A stretch of 64,000 bases of DNA from Rhyzopertha dominica (Eukaryota; Arthropoda; Insecta; Coleoptera; Bostrichidae): NCBI GenBank assembly GCA_025024175.1, contig QCXZ01000064.1, forward strand, positions 5,704,001-5,768,000. Direction: 5' to 3'. The position numbers were made by a program, and so were the translations under genes. This document shows, piece by piece, positions 11,384 to 22,925 of this stretch; the first letter of the stretch is position 1; every line of letters starts with the position of its first letter. The notes under the pieces were generated by a model. The model worked only from the letters and a program-made list of their open reading frames with translations, was not told the origin of the DNA and ran no database searches.

Positions 11384-11960
11384 TAAGAAGCAGATACGTA
11401 CCGGCACGAAGAACCGGGTCCCCGTCGAGCGAGGAGTACCAGAGCACCGGCAACAACACGGATGAAGAAGAACAGTTACTCCAGGGAGACGGGCGAAGCA
11501 AACCACGGCGGCACGAATTCCTGTCGTGTTACATCATAGGAGCTGCCGCGTCCGTCGGTGACGGCCTTCCAAGAAGAAAACACGCTGGCGAAGACGCGCA
11601 CACACACCGACTGTTGTGGTAATGGTATCGCGGTGAGCCGCTGCCGAAGTCGTCCGCCGACTGACCGTCCTGCCTCCGCCGCCTGTAGAGAACCAACAGT
11701 CTCTCTCTCGACGGGCCCAAAAAAGTTCTGGCGGGGAATGCGATCTACTGCGCTCCGACAGGTGACTGCACCTGCACTCCAGCCACCCACTGACGGCGGT
11801 GATTGCGCTTATCTGGGAGCGTGCATCGGCGCGCGAGGGGTCCGAAGAGGCGGCAGCACCAGGAGGCGACGCTCACCTGGGGGTGGTGTTCGAGGAGGTC
11901 CGCAGATTTTTGATGGACGGGCGACGTGGTCGTTTCGGAGCATGTCCATCTGGGAAAGAA
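11384..11960. other. GC- and CpG-rich island
   Basis: This segment stands out against AT-rich flanks, with many CG dinucleotides and a plus-strand frame open for 138 codons at 11558-11974. Overlapping frames on the minus strand are also open, as expected from GC-rich DNA with few stop codons, so the frames themselves are weak evidence. I recognise no protein or RNA. It could be the promoter and first non-coding exon of a host gene, or the GC-rich 5' part of a retroelement. Confidence 0.35.
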
Positions 11961-12069
11961 CGATTCTGCTCTAAATAATGCTCAAATTACATGATATATT
12001 GATGTGTATCTGACTTACTATAGGGTAATCTATAAGCTCTATTCCGGACTTAAACAGATGAATAATGAT

Positions 12070-12985
12070 GATATAAACAGATAAATGGAATAGCAATGGG
12101 TACGCCAATTTCAAGTAATAAAGCACAATTAATAATGGAAGATTTAGAAACAACAATAACAAGTCAAATAAATTACATAACACTATACACAAGATACGTA
12201 GACGATCTCTTCATAATCATACCTGAAAACAAAACAAACGAAATTTTCAATATATTCAATAGCTATCACCCAAAATGATAATTCACTACAGAAACAGAAA
12301 CAAACAACACATTAAACTACCTCGACCTCACCCTTATTAAAACAAACAACAAAATAATTACAAAATGGTACTCTAAACCAACATCTTCATGCAGATTCTT
12401 AAATTATAAATCTAACCATCCCTATAAACAAAAATTGGCTGTCATTAACAATACAATACAACGAATAATAAAACTGACAAGTCCAGAACTTAGAAATGAA
12501 ACTAAATAACTAGAATACATATTAAAAAGTAGCAACTACCCCATTAAACTAATACGTAATACCATAAAAAAACAAACAGAAAAATTTTGTAATAGTATAC
12601 AACAAGAAAAACAAGAGCAAAATTTAAAACTAACATATACAACACTCCCTCACATAACACCACTTACACAAAAAAAACTACATTCTACACGAAACAAAAG
12701 CACACATAATATACAGTATACCATGTAAACAATGTAACAAGCAACATATAGGACAAACAGCACAATATTTAGAAAATAGAATACAACAACATAAAAATCG
12801 CAATAGTAACTACACTGCATCAAAGAAACATCAAGAACAAACAGAAATCATTTTTGACTTTGATAACACCAAAATTATTGCTACAGAACAACATAAACGA
12901 AAAAGAGGAATTCACGAAATGATACATTTTATAAAAAACCATAACAGATTACAGAAGAGTTCCACAAATTACAGCAAACTATAAT
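12070..12985 (+). pseudogene. Penelope-like element: reverse transcriptase and GIY-YIG endonuclease, broken
   Basis: From 12096 the frame reads MGTPISSNKAQLIMEDLE and then the catalytic box RYVDDLFIII (about 12196-12220), followed after a stop by LNYLDLTLIK. All three are typical of the PLE reverse transcriptase. At about 12700-12960 comes the C-terminal endonuclease, seen as IPCKQCNKQHIGQTAQYLENRIQQHK, a GIY-YIG domain in which HIGQT stands where YIGQT is usual. Stops near 12276, 12510 and 12726 and frame shifts make it dead. Its A-rich codons distinguish it from the other PLEs in the window, so it is a separate lineage. Confidence 0.75.
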
Positions 12986-13254
12986 GATGATATTCTAAGT
13001 AAAAATGTTATATGAATATATGTCCTTTTTATTTTAGTTTAGAAGTTATATAAATTATAATTATTTACATTTATTTAACTTGCCTAAAACATTTTTAATA
13101 AAAATCTAAATATAAATTATTAAAACTGCTCAAAATAACTATCTTCCGCTAGAATACAAGCTTCACATCTTCGAACTAAGGACCGTGTTATGCGCTGTAC
13201 AAAATTAGGATCGTTTCTTATTACATGGCTTGCATTTAGTAGTAATAGTAGTAA

Positions 13255-14430
13255 TAGTAATAGTAATTAGTAGTAATCTCAAATACCGATTGTTCTAACT
13301 TGGAAGCTATACGCGCCGGTGTTCCCCAAGGCAGCATTCTGGGTCCTCTGTTTTTCTCTGTTTACATATTTGATATTCATAAAATGCTGCACTGTGCTGA
13401 TGTTCACTTATATGCAGATGACATCCAGGTGTATTATTCGTTTCAGTTAAAGGATTACAGCCTATAGATCTGATGAATATTGAACTTGATAGTATTGCAA
13501 ATTTTTGTGAGAAACATGGCTTAAGACTTAATCATGGCAAAACTAAAGCATTGTGTATTGGCCATTCCAGAAGACACAGTAATCAACCTAATCAGCTAAA
13601 TCTTTCTTTATGCATAAAAAGTGAGAGTATTGAGTGGGTTACATCCGTAAAGAATCTTGGTATTGTCATTGATAATAAGTTGTCATTCGATGACCAAATC
13701 CAGCACGTTTGCCGAGTTACTATGTGGAAATTAAAGTGACTGTATAGTTTTAAGAAATTTCTCTCTTCAGATGTAAAATTAAAGTTAGTCCAATCCCTTA
13801 TATACCCTCATATTTTTTACTGTGGTTTTATTTACTATGATTTTTTGCCTCAATACAAAACGCTTGCATACGTTTTGTTTGCAATATACATCAAAAATAT
13901 TTGTGAAATGAAGGTGCATAACCGAATGTATTATTTGTATGCTGTATTTTTGTACAAACTTCTGCATACCGGTGTCCCTGTTTATCTGTTTGTTTTATTG
14001 AGGAGGAGATCTGATGTTCATTCGGTGAATATCAGAACGGACAGCTTTACAGTACCAGCACACCATACCAACAGGTTCAGAGGTTGCTTTTGTTACTGTG
14101 CACCTGTATTACTTAACAAATTGTTAGAATATTTAAATTTAAGTTTATCTCAATTTAAGTCGGCAGTCAGATCTCTTATACTTGTAGATTATTAATGAAC
14201 AGTTATTATATATTTTGTACACTATCCTATTGGTTTTCTTTGATATGGAATTAATTTTAATTACGTATTAACTGCTGTTATATGTTTCGCAGTAGCTATA
14301 TTGTTTTCTTTACTCTGGTGCTTATATTATATGTATTTTGATTTGAGGAGGAGTGGTAGATAGCATTGTGCTAACTCCTTCCTATTGTGTAACTTGTTTT
14401 GTTACTCAATAAATTATTATTTTTATTATT
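13255..14430 (+). mobile_element. 5'-truncated jockey-clade LINE nested in DD41D copy C
   Basis: The insert begins with TAG/TAA-rich simple sequence and then reads AGVPQGSILGPLFFSVYI, the catalytic box LYADDIQVYY (about 13410-13440), NHGKTKALCIG and VKNLGIVIDNKLSF. The C-terminal part continues in another frame at 13845-14195 and ends in a stop. The 3' end is CTCAATAAATTATT followed by a TTATT-rich tail. Internal stops after QLKDYSL and at 13738 show that it is inactive. Confidence 0.8.
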
Positions 14431-14510
14431 ATTTGTACTAATTGTTCACGATTGGTAATCTCCACCTGATAAACCAGCTGCTTCATATGACCCCACAGAT
14501 AAAAATCTAA

Positions 14511-14685
14511 GGTTCCGTTGCACAAAGCGTGGTTAACCAGACCCACTGGTTAACACACGGTCAAGGGGCAGTTGTCATGGAAACGGTTCTTTTTAAGGGT
14601 TCTCATTGGTGCTGCCTATGGCAACGGCTGGTTAACCGCGTGTTAACCAGGGGGTCTGGTTAACCACGCTTTGTGCAACGGGGCC
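14511..14685. mobile_element. PIF/Harbinger-type MITE with TAA target duplication
   Basis: The 175-bp element is a near-palindrome. The left arm starts GGTTCCGTTGCACAAAGCG, and the right arm read backwards starts GGCCCCGTTGCACAAAGCG. The arms stay alike for about 50 bp (GTGGTTAACCAGACCC follows). TAA flanks it on both sides (14508-14510 and 14686-14688). A three-base TWA duplication and GG-starting inverted ends with the GTTGCACAAAG block are typical of PIF/Harbinger elements. It carries no coding sequence and interrupts the DD41D element. Confidence 0.85.
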
Positions 14686-15789
14686 TAAGGGATTCAAATC
14701 CGGCGAACGTGGCGGCCTCCATTACCAATCCAATAATTTGGAAAATTATTATTTAACCTCTCTGTCTCTATGTGGTGGTGCGCCGTCATGCTGGTACCAC
14801 ATATTAGGGGTCGCATTAAGTGGTACTTCGTCTATTCGATCACAAAGAGTATGGTCCAAAAGTTGTCTGTACAACTCTCCATTTAAGCGATCATTTATGA
14901 TCTGTATAGGCAGCAAGTTATTATTGAAAATGCCACCCCAAACATTTACACTAAAACGTCGCTGAAATCGCCTGGGTCTAATGACATGGGGATTTTGCAA
15001 AGACCATACATGTTCATTATGGAAGTTTGTTATGTCAACCCTAGTAAAGCATGATTCATCTGACCAAAGAACAAGTGAAATAAAATTAGTGCAAATACGT
15101 GCATTTCTAATCGCTGCTGGTTATCTTCAGGATGTAGTGCTTGTACACTTTGACGATGATATGGATGTAAGACCTCTTTATCTAAGGTTTGCCACACAAA
15201 ATTTTGTGACAACTGTAATTGATTTGCTAGCCGGCGCATACTAAGTGAAGGGTTCTCCAAAATAGCATCTACATTTTCTTCATTTTGTACATTTATTTCA
15301 TAGGGACGAACATGTCGCGGTGCCGGATGACCCGTTTCCCTAAGTCGGCGAAATCATGCACTAAAAACTGACCTAGCAAGTTGGTGTCGATTTGGAAATC
15401 TACATCCATATTCTCGTGCTGCACGTCGAGTATTACCATTACTAAATCCATAGGTGTAAATAATGTCTATATATTCCGCAGTCGACAATTCATATATAAT
15501 TGCTAACTCAGAAAAACCTTTGTGATTTTGACAAATAAATATGGGTTTGACAATAAAGTAATCATTCAAAGCCAACTTAGGTAAATTCCCAAATAATGAT
15601 TCAAAAATAACTGGGGAATTTCCAATTCCATAAAATTCTTAACATAAATAATGTAAATGCTTATAACTTCTAAAATAAAAGAAAAGGGACATCCGTTCAT
15701 ATAACATTTTTTCTTAAAATATCATCGTTATTCATCTGTTCAAGTTTGGCATAGAGCTTATAGATCACCCTGTATATTACAACGCCACA

Positions 15790-16310
15790 ATAATTTAATT
15801 TATTTAATATAATCTTCTTTAAGACTTATGCATTTACCAGAACGTTCATAAAGTATTTAGACTCTTGGAACAATTCTTTATCTTGGTCCACAAATCTTTA
15901 TTATTTGTTGAAAACCTTTAACCTTTTAAATCATTTTTGAGCTTTGAAAATAAACAGTAGTCTGACTGTGCTAAATCGGGAGAATAGGCCAGGTGATGAA
16001 CCCAATTCAAAACCAATTTTATCAATTTTTGCCATGCAATCAACGACTTGTGGCTAAGGGCGTTATCTTATAAGAAAAGCACACCATTGGCGAGTCTTCT
16101 TCGTTCGTTTTTTTTTTCAAGAAATCTAATAGATTTATACAAACTTTCATTAGTAGAACATCGGGAACCACTGAAGCAACTTCCTGACAGTTTGTAGATT
16201 ATAGTTTCATTCTGGACATATTTCGTTTAAAATACTTTCAGGTTTCAGCCATTTCAGGTTATACCGGCAGTTGATAGCAACTTTGTTAATTTAAATGGAA
16301 CATCCTATAT
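15790..16310 (-). pseudogene. DD34D mariner transposase fragment
   Basis: The minus strand reads DNALSHKSLIAWQKLIKL and then HHLAYSPDLAQSDYCLFSKL. Counting from the aspartate of DNA to the aspartate of SDY gives 34 residues, the classic mariner DD34D spacing. The N-terminal two thirds are absent or too decayed to follow. The end near 16310 (GGAACATCCTATAT on the plus strand) resembles a mariner terminus, and a related terminus stands at 46723-46760. Confidence 0.7.
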
Positions 16311-16830
16311 ATTAAGACATTTTAGAATCCTAGTTGAATTTCATTATATTTTTGTTAATATGGCATGTGGTCTCGGGCTTACTATTTTGTGATTATTTGA
16401 AATTTTTTGAAAACCTAGAGATAAGATGGGGTTTGAAAAATTTAATTTCCCATGAAATTTTCTACATTACTAACTTACAACTTACGTTTTTTGAAAAATT
16501 TTACTAACTATAGGCTACTCAATTTTAAAATTTCTATCTGGGATAACTTGATTTTTTGAAATAGAACGGTATATATGTATATATTTTTATCTTCCACTTA
16601 TAATAAGGTATGTTGGGGTCCATTCTTAAAAGTTTAAGAAATATTTGCGATTATATATTATTTTTGCGTGTTAAGACATTTTGATAAAAATTAAGCAGAC
16701 GCTGGTTGCTGACAGCAGAAAGATTTTGTGCTATTGTATAGCTACTTGTCACTAACAAACTGAAATTTCTCAATTTTTGTTCATATAGTTAGTCAAAAGT
16801 CAGGCTGTAGATATTCGAATAAAGATTTTA
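16265..16830. repeat. Dispersed repeat shared with 46076-46760
   Basis: The part 16265-16600 is similar to the reverse complement of 46480-46760 (shared GTTCCATTTAAATTAACAAAG and TTGAATTTCATTAT). The part 16611-16790 is similar in direct orientation to 46076-46225 (shared TTCTTAAAAGTTTAAGAAAT and AGCAGAAAGATT). It is probably non-coding flank of a transposon rather than a gene. Confidence 0.55.
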
Positions 16831-16839
16831 TGAATTTAT

Positions 16840-18000
16840 TTATCACATATGGTGAATGTGATAGAAAAGTCGAGCGAACTTGACGAACTTATGCAGGAAA
16901 ATATCCAAATCGCCGAGACCAACTGGAGATGTTATTAGTAGATCATGTGATTGAGCCTCGACCCTTTAAAGCAAAAAGAACTGAATGATTTAGCAGGAGA
17001 CCTTGGATTACCCAAAGATGCAGCCGAAAAAAAAACAATTTGTTAGACTGTGATACATTTTATCGGCATCAAAATTATGAAAAAGAATTCGTGCAGTACT
17101 TTAAAAAAGAGGAAAAGGTTTTCTGCTGTGATGTTGATGATCTAGTACATAAATTTTACAATGAGCATAAAACACAAACACAAGAGTGGAGGCTATTTAT
17201 AGACTCTTTGAAAAGAAGCCTGGAAGCTGTTCTTCTATATATTGCCAATTCAGTTCCACTTAAAGCATCTTCTTAAAAAGTGTTTTGGAAAAATAAATAA
17301 CATTAAACACATTTGTGGTGACTTATGCATGCTTCTTGGTCAACAACGAGGCTATAAAAAATCCCATGTTATATTTGCGGGTAAGATAGTAGAGCAAAAT
17401 ATTTACACTAGAACAAATCAGACTGGCAGCCTCGTAAAAATGGAAGTTGGAAAAAAGAATTTTATTCATGCCAATTTGATAGATCCTGAAAAGATTATGC
17501 TTCTACCAGTGCCCATCAAACTTGGACTGATGAAACAATTTGTCAAGATGGAGACACCTTCATCTATCTCTGTTCATGATTTCCTAATTTATCTGATATC
17601 AGAANACTAATTAAAGAGGAAAATTTTGAAAATGCCGAAAAAATTAGAAGAAAAAATTTGGATTTCCTTTAAAAATGTCATTTTAAAATTTCTAAGCAAC
17701 GTTAAAAATTCCACTTACAAAAACATAGTTAATAAAATGCTAAACTGTTATACAACTCTAGGTTGCAACATGAGTTTCAAAATTAATTTTTTATATTCCC
17801 ACATTGACTATTTTCCCGGAAAATCTTGGAGATTACAGTAAAGAATAAGGAAAACGTTTTAACCAAGACATTAAAGATATGGAAAGAATATATCAAGGCT
17901 ATTGGGACATCAGTATGATGGCTGACTATTATTGGATGATCCACAGAGAAACAGCATTTACTCAAAGAAATAGCAGAAAGAGTTCATTTTTAAATGTTTG
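16840..18000 (+). pseudogene. Degenerate copy of a second insect transposase-like family
   Basis: Blocks in order and in changing frames are LNDLAGDLGLPKDAAE (about 16980-17030), EFVQYFKKEEKVFCCDVDDLV (split below family length), WRLFIDSLKRSLEAVLL (about 17189-17240), LCMLLGQQRGYKK (about 17325), PIKLGLMKQFVKMETPS (about 17512-17565) and LGCNMSFKINFLYSHIDYFP (about 17760-17815). A final block near 17860-17960 resembles HQDIKxMExxYQGxWD. I know this series as a widespread multicopy insect gene, probably a DDE-type transposase, but cannot name its superfamily. Several stops make the copy dead. Confidence 0.6.
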
Positions 18001-18263
18001 TATTATTGTATTGTTTCCTCTTATTGATTAAATAGTTAAAACATTGAATATATGTAAAGATTTTATTTCGCCAGAAAATACATATTTTTCTTCAAATTTC
18101 AAAACTACCTATATTTGCTAAATGTGACGTGATGGGTATCACAAAAAAAAGTGTTTTATATTTAATATAACGAACATTAACCATTCAGTAAAAAAACCTT
18201 TAAAAAGTTTAATTTCGCATACCTGTGTTATTGCAGGCTTACAACTGATAAGCTATATTCATC

Positions 18264-20345
18264 GGCGTACCGAAGGGGGGGCAAGGGGAGGGGAGCAAGG
18301 GGCGGGGGGCAAGGGGCGGGGGGCAGCTGCCCCCCCCCTGGATCTGGGTCCTTCCAATTTCCCCTACATTTAGCTGGTTAATTATGTGTGTACATCTAAA
18401 AATTGTCTTATTTGCAAAATTGTAAATACAGTAAAATTTATAGACAAGTGTATTTCACAATTTTCATCCAGAACTCTTATTTGACCCTTGAAAATGACCT
18501 TCTCCAATAAGTTGTCAAATGGTTTCCAAGCTTAATCGATGCCATGTCCGTTTTGAAGCTGTAACTGCAACATTCTTTTTAGGAATCGTTGTCTTAGGGC
18601 GGATATAACTTTGAAAGACTATCTTGGTCAGGATGAGTCATAACACGATTTCTGCTTAGTTCTCTTCTACATTTTCCTATAAAGATTGTTCAACTAAGTA
18701 CTGTTATATGGAATCACATCAGAATCTGTCATATATTCGGTGATAACTCTAACTTTTGCACCAAATTTCTAAATTCACATTATATTTTAACAATTAATAC
18801 AAAAAAAAGTTCCATCCGAACTTACGTTTATGAAAGTCAATTTATTTAATATAATATAAGTTTTAGCAATCCAGTAAAAACATTATAAGCACGAATTAAA
18901 ACTCGATGTGTTGTTAAAAATGTAATTACATATATTTCAGTTTATTTAAATGAAGCTTAATTTGGTTAAAATATTAAGTGGTCGGTTAATTTTTGAGAGC
19001 AATGCACTGGCGATCTAAGGGTTGGCTTGACGCATAATGCTGAGGCATTTGTCATTCTGAGTTTTAATAATGTTAGTTATCCATCGAGTCTCTTTCTCTG
19101 AGGAGTAAAAATTACTACAATTGTATCTTTAGCACCTATACATATGAACTCCCAGCTTAAATTTCTAAATCTTCTGGTGTGAGAAGTTGAAACTGTACTA
19201 AAAGCGCATCGGTTAATGCATTAGTCTTTGATATGTGTTAATTCTGAATCAGAAATCGTGCTCCTATTAGTAGAACGTTCATGATGAAATTTATGTTCCT
19301 CTGGTACTTCGTATGATATCATTATACACATGAGCGTACCCAGCTTTTCGTCTAGAATGGGGCAAAGCAGGAACGTCCTGTAGAGTATAATTCAACATAA
19401 ATAGAAATACAGTTTCAACTTCCCACACCAAAAGGTTCAGAAATTTAAGCTAGGATTTCATATGTATAGGTGCTAAAGATACAATTGTAGTAATATTTAG
19501 TCACCAGGGAAAGAGACTCGATGGATAACTAACATTATTAAAACTCGGAATAGCAAATGCCTTAGCATTATGCGTCAAGCTAACCTTCTTAGATCGCCAG
19601 TGCATTGCTCTCACAAATTAACCGACTTAATATTTTAACCAAATTCGGCTTCATTTAAAAAAAACTGAAATATATTTAATTGCATTTTTAACAACACACC
19701 GAGTTTTAATTCGTGCTGATAATACTTTTACTGGATTCTTAAAACATATATTAAATAAATTGACTTTCATAAACGTGAATTTGGATGGATTTATAGTTTT
19801 TTTTGTTTTTGTATTAATTGTTAAAATGTAATGTGAATTTAGAAATTTGGTACAAAAGTTAGAGTTATCATCGAATATATGACAGATAGATTCTGATGTG
19901 ATTCCATATAACAGTAGTTAGTTGAACAACCTTTATAGGAAAAGGTAGAAGAGCTGAACTAAGCAGAAATCGTGTTATGACTCATCCTGACCGTGATAGT
20001 CTTTTAAAGCTATATCCGCCCTAAGACAACGATTCGTAACCACAAGAATTTTGTAGTTACAGCTTCAAAATGCACATGGCATTGACTAAGCTTGGAAACC
20101 ATTTGAAAACGACTTATTAGAGAAGGTCATTGGCAAGGGTCAAATATGAATTCTGGATGAAAATTGTGAAATACACTTGCCTATAAATTTTACTGCATTT
20201 ACAATTTTGTAAATAAGACAATTTTTAGGTGTACACACATAATTAACCAGCTAAATGTATGGGAAATTGGAAGGGTCCAGAGTTGGCAACCCAGGCTCGG
20301 TGGGGGGGGAGGCAGCTGCCCCCCCTTGCCCCCCTTCGGTACGCC
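18264..20345. mobile_element. 2.1 kb foldback element: two 935-bp inverted arms
   Basis: The left arm 18264-19198 and the right arm 19408-20345 are reverse complements with small differences, separated by about 209 bp. Both ends start GGCGTACCGAAGGGGGG followed by G-rich runs and a CAGCTG palindrome inside G/C runs. No protein is recognised in the arms. The spacer holds a separate 70-bp piece (19333-19405) that recurs inverted at 20650-20727. A clear target-site duplication is not visible. Confidence 0.75.
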
Positions 20346-21464
20346 CGTGATTATACATTATGTGGATCACGGATCTTTATTCTCCCAAATAAAATGTATC
20401 AACTCATTATTTGTTAAACGCGAGAGCGATGCAACTGAATGCGCCTCACCTAAGTGAGTTCATCGATAACGGAATTAGTAATAAAGGGGCTTTGTATGAT
20501 CAGTGTACATAGAAAACATAAACAATTTGGGTCTTTATTTCACAGAAGATGTTTTAAGTCGCCTTGCAGAAAATCCACGAAGATTATTTATGGAATAAAT
20601 ACTTCATTAATTACTTAAGTACCTATATCTTATAGACATTTATTATTTCTGTTTATGTTGAATTATACTCTACAGGACGTTCCTGCTTTGCCCCCCCCCC
20701 TAGACCAAAAGTTGGGTACGCTCATAGCTATATTCCTTTAAGTGTGACAATAGTTTCGTAATTTTGTAATATATAAGTACAAACTCTCTTGTGTCCATAT
20801 GTTTTTGAGACCAATTCTTAATTATCAAGAATCATGATTTGTTTTTTGAGTCCTTCAAAAGAACAACATGCTTCAACAAAATTTGAGGATCCATACACAC
20901 TTAATCCTGGCATTTCCCAATATTCGCTTGTTCCCCACGTCAGACCGGAAACAATTCATCTCATCTCTGGGAACTATCGCTAAGCAGGATGCGACCGGGG
21001 CGATTTCCTGCAACAGCACTAAAATTCGAAAATAATAGGTGCGCGACTGGAAAAAAACTTAATAACAGCCATGACCGCGCTACCAGACACAGTTAAGTGG
21101 GTACACGGCACAACAGGTGCACGCCATGCCCATTCCTCTTTTTTCAAATGAAATTGTTCGCTTTTTATCCAGCCTTATAAATATATCCCCATTCACCTGG
21201 AAGAATGCAACGACGCCACTCTTGCGGAGTACGTTCATCACCATAACCGTGTCGAACAATCACTGTGCTCCTCTGTTTTCTGCAGTAGTTGCTCTCGCTC
21301 AAGGCATTGTTTACGGAACGGTAGCTCTGGCGAGACGGAGATTCCAGGTACTCGACCGAACCGTTCGTCCATCCCAAAAGTCATAATCAGCATCAAATTC
21401 TTAAGAAGTTTGAGGTGCAAGGATTTAGATTTAGACAAAACAGGTTATGAGACTAAATTTAGCT
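20346..21464. other. Unassigned stretch with one short repeat
   Basis: It contains 20650-20727, the inverted counterpart of part of the foldback spacer. The segment 21117-21440 is open on both strands but shows no known motif. No host gene is recognised. Confidence 0.3.
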
Positions 21465-22702
21465 AATTGGGTATTATCACTTTTTTTTAAAATTACGTGA
21501 AATGAATCTTGAAGTACATATATATCGTACGCCACGTTAAAAAAACAAAAAAAATATTTGTAGGTGAAGAATTCCAGGTCTGAAATTCGAATCTTAGGAG
21601 TCACCGCCAAAACGCTTCTATCTAAGGTTATTCAACTCGTGACGTCAAGTGTCATGTAAACATTACCGAGGAACGTGCTGTTTAATGGTGTAGTATCATT
21701 CCTGTATTGGAAAAGTTTTTGTGTGGTGTTTATTGAAAGGACGGTGTAAGAGGTCGCACCAGAAAGTGATTTGTGTAGTTTTACAAGCATCTATTATGTA
21801 TGGAAAACAAAACAAGTGTTGTTTTGTACATGGTTATAAAAGTACTTCAGTCAGTACAGCTAACAAAATTTTTGTAACCGTTCCTCGAGATTATCAACGT
21901 ATAAAAAAGTTGTTTAAGCCCCCTAGACGTGATATGCCAAAATCGCAAAGTTTGTTTTTCTGTTGTGAAGATCTTCTTAATTCTTACTGTAAGTTTTATT
22001 ATTCTTTTTGGGGGTTATACGTGTTTACCATTCAGTTTCCATTTTGTTATAGCTTGAAGAGGATATGAAAAATTATATGCGTTTTAAGTTGATAGAGGGA
22101 AATGTTATAATAAAGAACGACGTTATTCCCCATATATTCAATTTATATTTATTCTGTCCTCTAAAATCAATGTTTAGGGTACATTTTTTATTCTTACGTT
22201 TTTATGTTTAGAAATAGTATGTTTCCAACAACCCACTGTGATCAAATTATCAATGCTACGTTAATTTGATAAAAAGTTCACTTATGCTGTTGCTTGTTGC
22301 TTTTACGTTCCTAATCTCCACCGCGTTGAACCGCTCCTTGCTGTACACAAATTCCATAACAATGAACATGCCTTCAGAAGTCATAACTCATAAGTATTTA
22401 ACTTTTTCTTGGCGTATTTTAATTCGCTTGTCACAAAATGAACGCTAACAACAAACTGATAAATTGACGGGCTGAGGCTGACGCGTGACGCGCTGACCCT
22501 AGATGTAAACAAGACACCTGACATCACAGCCAATACGTTCGCGTTTTGGCGGTCCCTTTAAATATTCACATTTTTAATATTATAAATACACCTTACGATC
22601 CATTTTTTCGAATTTATAAGCTATCGCAGCTGTTTTGTGGATTAGATGCTACCTATTAATATGCAATTTAATAAAATATAACTACATGGCAAATACCCAA
22701 TT
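21465..22702 (+). mobile_element. 1.24 kb element carrying a THAP-domain coding piece (copy 1)
   Basis: The ends are AATTGGGTATTATCAC (21465) and, inverted, AATACCCAATT (to 22702). A second full copy lies on the opposite strand at 39733-40973 and a right-end piece at 29112-29325. Subterminal inverted blocks are also present: CCGCCAAAACGC near 21602 and its complement near 22533, each with an adjacent TGACRTCARGTGTC-like block. The element has no transposase. It is likely a non-autonomous transposon that captured or kept a THAP exon. Confidence 0.7.
21796..22130 (+). pseudogene. THAP zinc-finger N-terminal fragment, split by an intron-like gap
   Basis: From ATG 21796 the frame reads KCCFVHGYKSTS, then KIFVTVPRD, KKLFKPPRRD and SLFFCCED. 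This is the C2CH pattern of a THAP DNA-binding domain, with the Cys pair near residues 8-9 and CCED later. After a donor-like GTAAGT at 21989 and an acceptor-like TTATAG near 22051, it continues LEEDMKNYMRFKLIEGN and VIPHIF. With those sites the frame does not join cleanly, because a stop arises. THAP domains occur in host regulators and in P-element and Kolobok-type transposases; which of these is the source cannot be told. Confidence 0.6.
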
Positions 22703-22874
22703 ATTGGATGAGGAACGTACTAAAAAAAAGATCATACAGCAAACACTTGCCATCAAAACTTAAAATCCTTGGTATGAGGAAATTAAACAATGTAAACTGG
22801 TCCATTTTTCTTTAAGTGTAGTAATGTTTACTTCTACAATAAATCTCCCCGAAGTCTATCAAATCCACTATACT

Positions 22875-22925
22875 TAATAAATAGGCAAAGCGCTTTCAGC
22901 TATAATTAGCCATCATCAATGCCTC
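22875..22925 (-). ncRNA. Hammerhead-like motif, probably inactive
   Basis: The minus strand reads AGGCA, UUGAUGA, U, a GGCUA/UAGCU hairpin, GAAA, AGCGCU and UUGCCU. Stem I (AGGCA with UGCCU) and stem II are kept, but the invariant first C of CUGAUGA is U here, which should destroy cleavage. It lies 3' of the GIY-YIG coding part, where PLE terminal repeats carry such motifs. Confidence 0.45.

Larger units (their letters stand above)
13130..15780 (-). mobile_element. DD41D transposon with two nested insertions (copy C)
   Basis: Read on the minus strand from about 15575 come a DUF4817-like head (YTYGFSNGNTRRAAREY), NPSLSMRRLANQLQLS (15260-15213), FGQMNHALL where the first catalytic motif belongs, RFSVNVWGGIF (about 14955) and YQHDGAPPH (second catalytic Asp, about 14780). 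The extreme C-terminus (ASHVIRNDPNFVQRITRSLVRRCEACI) lies at 13232-13150. It is separated from the rest by a plus-strand LINE at 13255-14430, and a MITE sits at 14511-14685. Frame shifts occur as well. The element is dead but its layers can be ordered in time. Confidence 0.75.

Noticed and set aside
18290..18345. G-quadruplex or CRISPR-like repeat in the G-rich runs
   Set aside because: The runs are the terminal part of a transposable inverted repeat, with the mirror copy at 20295-20335. There are no spaced direct repeats.
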